Assembly: GCF_030445035.2 (NCBI RefSeq)
Contig: NC_080698.1
Span: 26,381,294 to 26,445,293, forward strand
Source of the DNA: Dasypus novemcinctus
Lineage: Eukaryota; Chordata; Mammalia; Cingulata; Dasypodidae
Direction: 5' to 3'
DNA: 64,000 nucleotides
Position 1 is the first letter of the stretch. Each line of letters starts with the position of its first letter. Under the pieces are notes generated by a model, which ran no database searches, was not told the DNA's origin, and saw only the letters and a list, made by a program, of their open reading frames with translations. Positions 56,381 to 64,000 of this stretch are shown piece by piece. Both the position numbers and the translations under genes were made by a program.

Positions 56381-56754
56381 TTTTCCTTCATTTTCACTTA
56401 CCCTGTGCTAGGCATGCCAAGGTCATTTTGATGAATTTTTATTAACTTACTGTTATGAGAAATAATGGACATGATCATATGAGGAAGAAGACGTATATTA
56501 AGGGATGGGCAATGGACTTGAAGACAGCTGCTAAAAATGTGTTTAGAATTTACTACAACAAGCCAAAATATATATTTCGGTCACATCATCTTCTCCAAAG
56601 CACCAGCTAATCCCTTTGCTTTCCCCTAACCGTGCATCAAAACAATGGCCTACTTCTTAGGTCTGTTATTGTTACAGACTGTCACAGTCCACGAATACAT
56701 ATTGCATTGTCTATGGCACTTAAACACAGTATTTCAAAAACCAAGAATGCAGTA

Positions 56755-56850
56755 ACTTTGGCCCAGAGAATAAGAGATTGCCTAAAGTCACACATCAAAA
56801 AGTAACAGCATGAGAACTAAAATTCAGATTTGTGAGTTCAGAACCCTTAT
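56755..56850 (-). mobile_element. MIR SINE fragment, antisense
   Basis: ATTGCCTAAAGTCACACATCA, GAACTAAAATTCAGATTTG and GAACCCTTATC give the tRNA-proximal part of MIR in reverse complement. Confidence 0.5.
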
Positions 56851-56969
56851 CTATTCCTCTAGTCCACAAATGGACCATGCCACTCCATAATCAGATTAAC
56901 CTCACTCAGCCCCATGGTGAAAACTCTGGTTGTGCATTGAAAATCATGAGATTAATGCAAGTTTCATTT

Positions 56970-57500
56970 TAGCAAATGTTCAGAGTCATTTGGTTGTCAG
57001 AAATGGAAACCCCACTCAAGCTGCTGTAAATAAAGGGAAATATTTTTTAATAAAGCAGGTGTATCTTATGGAACTTAAGGCTCCTGAGAAACTGGGAACT
57101 AGAAAGCTGACTGGAACCAATGAAGTTATTTTCTGTGTCTCCTTTTCCCTTCTTTGGTGTCACATTGTCTTCTGGTCTTCACTTCTGCTTCTCTCCCCAA
57201 GTGTGCACATTCTTTTTGCTGTCTCAAATCTAGTTTCCTTTGCTTCTTCATAACCATGATCGACCCATGGCTGCCTAAAAGCCCTTACACTGCTTCTGAG
57301 TACTAATACCACCAACTAACTTTCATCCTTGTGTCCCAATTCCAAATTCCCAGGCAAAAGCATCTGATTGGCTAAGCCCAGTCATTGAATTGACTCACCT
57401 TAGTCAGGTGTCCATCCTGGCCCAATCCAACTAGAATCATGGAGGAGTATCGCTTCCTAATATAAACATGGCCACAGGATTTCACTACTTTGTGTGTGAA
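56970..57500 (+). repeat. Unnamed old interspersed repeat, copy 4
   Basis: GTCAGAAATGGAAACCCCACTCAAG starts it, with CATCTGATTGGCTAAGCCC, TCAGGTGTCCATCCTGGCCC and AATATAAACATGGCC later. The fullest copy of the family. A 107-codon open frame at 56930-57253 is inside it. Confidence 0.5.
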
Positions 57501-57931
57501 GAGGAACAATCTCTCAGAGAAAGGGAAGCCCAAAAGGAGCTATTAGAATAACTTTGGGTGTTAAAATGACTGCCTTGTATCAATTACCTATCTTCTCTAA
57601 ACATCTCAATGATAGTCATCTGCATTTTTGCATTATGACAACCCATCCAAAAAGAAATGTGAATTCTTACAGTGCTTCAGCCATGAGGGGTGCAACTCAC
57701 ATCTTTCTTCAAGAGAGACACTGGCACAGAGAGTGCAGTTAGCTGATAGTCTCAAGCTGCAAGAGCCATTGGGATCAGCTTAAATTTTTTAGCCAAAGCC
57801 ACCCATTCCCCGTAGAGCCCAGCTAATGATAGAGCAAGTAGTGGTACAGGTCTCACCAACACTGGATTTCTCTACAGGCAATCTTTGCACAGGAGCTCCC
57901 TTTAGTTAGTTGAGAATTTCTCAGAGCTGTA
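57501..57931. other. Unique-looking non-coding sequence
   Basis: No repeat family, exon or RNA gene recognised. Ends in the TA dinucleotide target of the Tigger element. Confidence 0.4.
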
Positions 57932-59185
57932 CAGGCATACCTCAGAGATATTGCTGGTTTCATTCAGGACCACCCCAATAAAGTGAATAGCACAATAAAG
58001 TGAGTTGCACAAATATTTTGGTTTCCCAGTACATATAAAAGTAGCATTTGTTGTATTATACTACATATAGTGTACAATAGCATTATGTCTAAAAAACAAT
58101 ATACATATCTTCATTAAAAATACATTAAATTTGCTTAAAAATGCTACCATCACCTGAGCCTTCTGTGAGTCAATCTTTTTGCTGGTGGATAGTCTTGCCT
58201 CAATGTTGATGACTGATAATTGATGGCAGAGTGGTGGTTGCTGAAAGTTGATTTGGCTGTGGCAATTTCTTAAAATAAGACAACAATGAAGTTGGTTGTA
58301 TGGATTGACTCTTCCTTTCATGAAAGATTTCTTTGTAGCATGCGATGCTATTTTATAGCATTTTACCCACAGTAAAACTTCTTTCAATGTCAGAGCCAAT
58401 CCTCTCAAACTCTGCCACTATTTTATCAACTAAATTGATGTAATATTCCAAATCTTTTGTTGTCATTTCAACAACGTTCATAGCATCTTCACCAGGAATA
58501 GATTTCATCTCAAGAAATCATTTCCTCTGCTCATCTGTAAGAAGTAACTCATCCATTAAAGTTTTTATCATGAGATTGTAGCAATTCAGTTACCTCTTCA
58601 GTCTCCACTTCTAATTCTAGTTCTTTGCTATTTCCAACATATCTGAGTTACTTCCTTCACTAAAGTCTTGAACCCCTCAACGTCATCAATGAGTGTTGGA
58701 ATGAACATCTTCCAAATTCCTGTGGATGTTGATATTGTGACCCCCTCCCATGAATCATGAATGTTGTTAATGGCATCTAGAATGGGGAATCCTTTCCAGA
58801 AGGTTTTCAATTGACTTTGCCCAGATCCATCAGAAGAATCACTAGCTATGGCATCTATAGTCTTACAAAATGGATTTCTTAAAAAAAAGACTTGAAAGTC
58901 AGAATAACTCCTTAATCCATGGGTTACAGAATGGATATTGTGTTAGCAGGCATAAACTACATTAATCTCACTGAAAATTGGCAACAGAGTTCTTGGGTGA
59001 ACAGGTGCATTGTAAGGAGAACTAATGTTTTGAAAGCAATCTTTTTTTTTCTCCTGAGCAGTAGGTCTCAACAGTGGGCTTCAAATATTCAATAAACCAT
59101 GTTGTAAACAGATGTACTGTCATCTAGCCTTTGTTGTTCCATTTACAGAGGACAGGCAGAGTCAATTTAACATAATTTTTTAGCA
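57932..59185 (-). mobile_element. Tigger1-like (pogo) DNA transposon, 3' half, transposase on minus strand
   Basis: The + strand begins CAGGCATACCTCAGAGATATTG after a TA, which is the Tigger1 terminal inverted repeat. The untranslated part (AATAAAGTGAATAGCACAATAAAG, TGGTTTCCCAGTACATATAAAAG) leads into antisense transposase sequence, continuing to about 59185, where an L1 tail cuts it. The other terminal repeat and the transposase N-terminus are absent. Pogo-family elements insert at TA. Confidence 0.92.
58061..59100 (-). pseudogene. Tigger1-like transposase remnant (C-terminal part)
   Basis: Minus-strand frames 58628-58810 ([35 protein letters not shown]) and 58061-58408 are recognisable pieces of the DDE/jerky-like pogo transposase, separated by shifts and stops. 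Only the C-terminal portion is here, so it cannot encode an enzyme. Confidence 0.82.
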
Positions 59186-59194
59186 TTTTTCCCT

Positions 59195-60398
59195 TTATTT
59201 CTAAAGGAGCTTAGATTGTATAATGTTACATCAAAAATATGGGGGATTCCCATATATCCCACCCTCTTCCCATCCCTCACTTTCCCACATTAACAACATC
59301 TTTCATTAGTGTGGTACATTTTTTACAATTGGTGAATACATATTGAGGCATTGCTACTAAACATGGTCTATAGTTACACCGTGGTTTACACTTTGCACTG
59401 AACAATTTTGTAGGTTTTGACAAAATGTATAACAGCTTGTATCCATCATTGCATATCATGCAGAACATTTCCAATGTCCCCAAAATGCCCCATGTTACAC
59501 CTATTCTTCCCCTTCCCTCCCCTCAGGACCCCTAGTGACCACTGTCTTTATATTGGTGTTTCACATTCTTCCATTACTAGAATAATAATGTCTACTTTAG
59601 TTCATAGTTGCATTGTCATCTTATGTTTGTTTGTACCTCAATCTTGAGAATTTGGACATGGAGATGCCCAGTCTGCTTCTGATGGAGAGGGGGCTTAGAT
59701 CCCATGGGGCAGATGGATGGAACTGTCTTGCTGTTGTAGATAATTTCTGTTTTTTGGGATGGGCATTGTCCGTCATCATCCTTTTGTTAGTTGTCCTGGG
59801 AGAGTAGATGTTAGCTGCAACTCTGCTGAGATTCAGGACTCAACTGGCATATGAAGAGTTGGAAGATTTAAGCTTCTGGAATATATATTTAATGGGTATA
59901 GTGCTAATTATAGGATAAAATAAATGGGACAAGAACCATATGTAATATGGGAGATGAGTTATCACATATTCCAAGGTAAGGACCACAGAGAGGGTGCTGA
60001 TTTCCTGGAGTTGCCTGCCCTGCCTATAATGTTTAGCTGTCTCTAGAGCAAACCCTCAGGAACATCTGTTCTTGATGCACTGTTTACTGTGGAAGTCAGT
60101 GAGATCTTCCTGAGACATGCATAAGTTTAACCTCTGCAATGACCTCCCACTCACTTTGAAATCTTTCAGCCATAAAAACTCATTTGTATTTAATATTTCT
60201 CCCTTTTGGTGTAGGTCTTTTTCCAAATGCATCACTAGTTGGTGTTTAATAATAATCCTTTAGTGGCAGGGAGGCTCATCCCTGGGAGTTATGTCTCACA
60301 TCGGGAGAAAGGTAGTGAATTTTTTGACGAGTTTGGCTTAGAAAGAGACCACATTTGAACAACAAGGAGGTAACACTTAGGCAATATATATTACTAGG
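59195..60398 (-). mobile_element. L1-type 3'UTR, antisense, older subfamily, part 1
   Basis: TGTATAATGTTACATCAAAAATATGGGGGATTCCC is a diverged form of the young L1 3' end (AATGTTACATTAAAAAAATGAGGTCCCC). It continues through CATTGCTACTAAACATGGTC and CCCCTCAGGACCCCTAGTG, then about 860 bp absent from the sister copy at 62.4 kb. It broke the Tigger element and was later hit by the LTR. No ORF. Confidence 0.65.
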
Positions 60399-61468
60399 TG
60401 TATTAGTCAGCCAAAGGGGTGCTGATGCAAAGTATCAGAAGTCTGTTAGTTTTTCTAAAGGGTATTTATTTGCGGTAGAAGGTTATAGTCACAAGTCCAC
60501 AAAAGAGTAAGTAACTTCCCTCACAAAAATCTGTTGCCATGTGGTTTTTGTGTGTGTGTTTTTTTATTTCTCTCCCCTTCTCCCTGCCCCCCCCCCCAGT
60601 TGTCTGCTCTCTGTTTCCATTCACTGTGTGTTCTTCTGTGACTGCGTCTATCCTTATCTGTGGCACTAGGAATCTGTGTTTCTTTTTGTTGCGTCATCTT
60701 GTTGTTGTGTCAGCTCTCCATGTGTGCGGTGCCATTCTTGGGCAGGCTGCACTTTCTTTTGTGCTGGGCAGCTCTTCTTACGGGGTGCACCCTTGCACGT
60801 GGAGCTCCCCTATGCGGGGGATACCCCTGTGTGGCACCCCACTCCTTGCATGCATCAGCACTGCACATGGGCCAGTTCCACATGGGTCAAGGAGGCCCGG
60901 GGTTTGAACCCCAGACCTCCCATATGGTAGGCTGATGCCCTATCCATTGGGCCAAGTTCACTTCCCTGTTGCCATTTGTTGGAGCAAGAAGGCTGCCAGT
61001 CTCTGTGAGGGCTCAGACTTCCTCTCCCTCCTAAGGCTCTGTGGTTCCAGGTTCTTCTAATCACAGCTGGAGGCTGGAGTGCTCATCTCTCTCCCTGGCA
61101 TTCATTTCTCTCTGGGCTCAGTTATTCAGGGCTCTGTTCTCCATAGCTGCAAACTACTAGGCAAATGGCTCATCTCTTTTTTTAGACCCTGTCTAATGAG
61201 TTGTCTCTCTTTCTCGGTGTTCTTCTCCTGTGTGTTTGCTACCTGGAGCTCCAGCATCAAAATTCAAACTCTCTCCTCTGCAATGTCATTTTCTCTGTGA
61301 GTCCTACTGACATGGCCAAATCAAAACTCTAATCATAATTTAATCAATATTAATAAAAGTGAAACCTCTGAATTTAATACAATCTAATATACCCAGAGGA
61401 ACAGACCAGTTTACAAACACAATCCAATATCTATTTTTGGAATTCATAAACAATACCAAACTGCCACA
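60399..61468 (-). mobile_element. Solo LTR of MaLR type, antisense, containing a DAS SINE
   Basis: Starts TGTATTAGTCAGCCAAAGGGG and ends ATACCAAACTGCCACA, so it belongs with the LTRs at 5.3 and 7.8 kb. It is longer (about 635 bp without the SINE) because of a middle block with CATCTCTCTCCCTGGC and CAAACTACTAGGC. The 5-bp duplication CTAGG at 60394-60398 and 61469-61473 is perfect, and no internal sequence adjoins, so it is a solo LTR. A TATA-like AATAAAAG sits near 61351. Confidence 0.92.
60541..60965 (-). mobile_element. DAS-type SINE, antisense, inside the solo LTR
   Basis: Contains the inverted body (GCTCCCCTATGCGGGGGATACC) and head (GGGTTTGAACCCC, CATTGGGCCAAGTTCACTTCC). CTGTTGCCAT at 60531-60540 and 60966-60975 is the duplication. 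The C-run at 60588-60597 is the complement of the G-run seen near the tail of sense copies. Open frames of 84-122 codons across it are SINE artefacts. Confidence 0.95.
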
Positions 61469-61473
61469 CTAGG

Positions 61474-61937
61474 CTAAGTTTCAATTGCACAAGAACAAGG
61501 TTCATAAGTACATGCTTCAGTATCAAGGGCCTGGAGTATTGGTCTGTCATTCTTTGCTAGGTCCTGCTAATGTACTCTAGAGATTCATGCCACTCTATGA
61601 GATAATGTTGCTGGACTCCTCAGGATGGGAATTCAATATTCCATTTGTTACTCTTTGGGTCTCCAAACACTGAGACAATATCCCATGACCATCTAAACAC
61701 ATTCATGTTCCATAAAGGTATACCCCTCCCCACACATCCCTCTACCACTCATACCCTGCACCAGTGATCCTCCCCTGTCACAGTTGCAAGCCTTCTACAA
61801 CCCAAAACCTCCCCAAAAACAAAGCCAACAACAAAAATTTTTTTTAATTAAAAAGAAATTAAAAACAAATTTTTTGTTGCATTTTGCCTTTCATCACCAT
61901 AAGATCTGTTATCTTTTATGTATATTGACAATTTCTT
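61474..61937 (-). mobile_element. L1-type 3'UTR, antisense, part 2
   Basis: GGTTCATAAGTACATGCTTC, CAGTATCAAGGGCCTGGAG and GGACTCCTCAGGATGGGAATTC match the sister copy at 62.8-62.9 kb. Continuous with part 1 before LTR insertion. From about 61700 to the SINE it has no named match. Confidence 0.6.
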
Positions 61938-62369
61938 TTTTTTAAGATTTTTTAATTTTTTTTTATTTATTTCTCTCTCCTTCTCCCTCCCTCCTCCCCC
62001 TCAGTTGTCTGCTTTCTGTGTCCATTCTCTATGTGTTCTTCTGTGACCGCTTCTATCCTTATCAGCAGCATTGGGAATCTGTGTTTCTTTTTGTTGCATC
62101 ATCTTGTAGTGTCAGCTCTCCGTGTGTGCAGCACCATTCTTGGGCAGGCTACACTTTCTTCTGTGCTGGGTGGTTCTCGTTATGGGGCACACTCCTTGCG
62201 CATAGGGCTCCCCTACAAAAGGACATCCCTGCGTGTCACAGCACTCCTTGCACGCATCAGCACTATGCATGGGCCTGCTCCACATGGGTCAAGGAGGCCT
62301 GGGGTTTGAACCGTGGACCTCCCATGTGGTAGGTGGATGCCCTATCCATTGGGCCAAGTCCACTTCCTC
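61938..62369 (-). mobile_element. DAS-type SINE, antisense
   Basis: The perfect 13-bp duplication TTGACAATTTCTT at 61925-61937 and 62370-62382 frames it. The body and inverted head (GGTTTGAACCGTGGACC, TATCCATTGGGCCAAGTCC) are intact. Same orientation as its neighbour at 60541, but with an independent duplication. Confidence 0.96.
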
Positions 62370-62434
62370 TTGACAATTTCTTATGTATGTTCCCCGAGTG
62401 TCTTATTTTTTTGTCACCTTGTTTTCTATAAAAC

Positions 62435-62955
62435 TTAAGTTCCAGAAAAGTTATATAGAAAATATAGGGGATTCCCAATACCCCCCCACACAAACCCCCC
62501 CCTAACAAAAATATTCTACATGAATATGGTATATTTGTTATAATTGATGAACAAATATCAAAGCATTGCTATTAACCGTGGTCACTGGTTTACATTATGG
62601 TTTACCGTTTGCACTGTATACTTTTATAGGTTCTGACAAAATATATAATGGCCTGTATCTGTTATTGTAGGATCTTGCAGAATAATTCCAATGCCCCAAA
62701 AATACCCTATATTCTACCCATTCTTCCCTACCCTTCCCCTCAGAGCCTATGGCAACCACTAAGTTTCAGTTTTTGAAGAAAAAGGTTCATAGTTATATGC
62801 ATTAATATTGAGGGCTTGACACACTGGTCTATTTCTTTTATTAGGTGCTGCCTATGTATTCAAGAGGTTCTTGGTCTTCTATTTGGGAACATAGTAGGAC
62901 TCCCCAGGACAGGAGTTTAATATTTTCTTCTTTATTGTGTGGGTTCCGCCACCCT
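62435..62955 (-). mobile_element. L1-type 3'UTR, antisense, second copy with shorter middle
   Basis: AAATATAGGGGATTCCCAATACC, TATTAACCGTGGTCACTGG, CTTGCAGAATAATTCC and CCCCTCAGAGCC match 59217-59530. Near 62765 it passes directly to sequence matching 61480-61690. It lacks the roughly 860 bp found between these parts in the first copy. Confidence 0.6.
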
Positions 62956-63480
62956 GAGATATGCCATGGTCAAAACTGTATGGTATTGGCACAAGGATAA
63001 ACATACTGATCAATGGAACCATACTGAGAGTTCTGATATAGATTCTCACATATACAGTCAACTGACATTCAGTTGCCACCAAGCCCGCTCAACTGGGACA
63101 GAATGGCCTCTTCAACAAATAGTGCTGGGAAAACTGGATAGCCACATCCAAAACAATGAGAAAGGATCACCATCTCACACTCTATACAAAAATCAACTCA
63201 AGAGGGATCAAAGACCTGCATGTAAGAGCCAAGACCATAACGTTCCTAGAAGATAACCTATGAGATCTTGTAGTAGGAAATGGTTTCATAAACTTTACAC
63301 ACAAAGCTCAAGCAACAAAAGAAAAAAACAAACAGGACATCCTCAAAATTAAAAACTTTGTACTTCAAAGGAGTATGCCAAGAAGTGAAAAGGCAGCCTA
63401 CTCAATGGAGAAAATATTTGGGGACCATTTATCTGATTAGGGTCTAATATCCAGCCTATTTAAAGAAATCTACATCTAAA
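62939..63480 (+). pseudogene. Broken L1 ORF2 C-terminus
   Basis: The translated piece VKTVWYWHKDKHTDQWNH is the conserved region after RT in L1 ORF2p, and related blocks follow in other frames up to about 63480. Frameshifted and without RT or endonuclease. Confidence 0.8.
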
Positions 63481-64000
63481 AATAAACATACAAACAGCCC
63501 ATTTTAAAATGAGCAAGAGATTTGAATAGACACTTTTCCGAAGAGGAAATGTAAATGGCTAAAAAGCACATGAAAAGATGCTCAACATCACTAGCTATTA
63601 GGGAAATGGAAATGCAAATCAAAACTGCAGTGAGATATCATCTTACACCTATTAGACTGGCAGCTATTTAAAAAAAACAGAGAACTATAAGTGTTGGAGA
63701 GGATGTGGAGGAATAGGAACCTCATCCACTGCTGGTGGGATTGTAGAACGGTGTAGCCATTGTTGAGAACAGTTTGGCGGTTCCTCAGGACGCTAACTAC
63801 AGAATTGCCATATGATGCAGCAATCCCACTGCTGGGTATATATTCAGGAGAATTGAAAGCAGGGACACAAACAGATATATGCACACCAATGTTCATAGCA
63901 GCATTATTCACTATTGTCAAAAGTTGAAAGCAACCCAAGTATCCCTCAACAGATGAATGGAAAAGCAAGATGTAGTTTATAAATACAATGGAATATTACT
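62960..64000 (+). mobile_element. L1 ORF2 C-terminal part, sense, cut by window edge
   Basis: GTATGGTATTGGCACAAGGATAAAC, CAACTGGGACAGAATGGCC, AAAATCAACTCAAGAGGGATC, GAAAAGGCAGCCTACTCAATGG and GGAGAGGATGTGGAGGAATAGG follow L1 ORF2 and its downstream part in sense. Multiple stops. Starts within ORF2, so it is 5'-truncated, and continues past the window. A 105-codon sense frame (62939-63256) is a piece of the decayed ORF2. Confidence 0.9.

Noticed and set aside
63591..63968. 125-codon open frame (-)
   Set aside because: Antisense to the sense L1 ORF2 region at the window end.
62435..64000. Another 5'-inverted L1 from the opposite-facing L1 pieces
   Set aside because: The antisense arm is 3'UTR, not a 5' part of L1, so twin priming cannot explain it. 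Two separate insertions fit better.

Overview
This window is non-coding mammalian DNA made almost entirely of interspersed repeats. I find no intact protein-coding gene, no convincing exon, no tRNA or rRNA gene and no CRISPR array. The best clue to the organism is a tRNA-derived SINE repeated many times. It has a pol III A box like TGGCCCAGTGGATAGGG, a B box like GGTTCAAACCCC, a conserved body and an AAATAAATCTTTAAAA tail. This matches the DAS SINEs I know from armadillos, so I infer Dasypus or another armadillo. Thirteen DAS-type copies are present: nine of a long single-head form and four of a form with two tRNA-like heads.

Layout. 1-5.2 kb: lineage-specific L1 3'UTR, unique sequence and old L1 pieces, one carrying a 73-bp L1 micro-insertion. 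5.3-8.1 kb: an antisense two-LTR element of MaLR type with a DAS SINE inside. 8.1-14 kb: DAS SINEs, MIR, MER5A-like copies and an old L1. 14.0-16.8 kb: a nested stack in which an ORF1-plus-3'UTR (HAL1-like) element was hit by a two-headed SINE and two younger L1 tails. 16.8-24.6 kb: mostly unique DNA with MIR/L2 and two CTCF-like motifs. 24.6-30.9 kb: a nearly complete, decayed antisense L1. 31-40.5 kb: L2, MER5A, MIR, SINEs and a MaLR-like solo LTR. 40.6-44.7 kb: an L1 with an inverted 5' part and two SINEs. 45-57.9 kb: repeat-poor sequence with L2, MIR, an unnamed old repeat family and a dated L1 tail. 57.9-59.2 kb: a Tigger1-like DNA transposon fossil. 59.2-64 kb: L1 3'UTR copies, an LTR with a perfect 5-bp target duplication, two SINEs, and a sense L1 running off the window.

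The repeats act as a relative clock. Old MIR, L2, MER5A, Tigger and L1 copies are interrupted by younger L1 tails and DAS SINEs whose target duplications are still readable. The L1 ORFs are broken, so the SINEs depend on L1 machinery encoded elsewhere. The most unusual items are the ORF2-less L1 derivative, the tandemly repeated 3'UTR it carries, the micro-insertion, the 5'-inverted L1 and the paired CTCF-like sites. Family names come from memory of consensus sequences and were not checked against a library; element edges are usually good to about 10-30 bp, and exact where target duplications are given.
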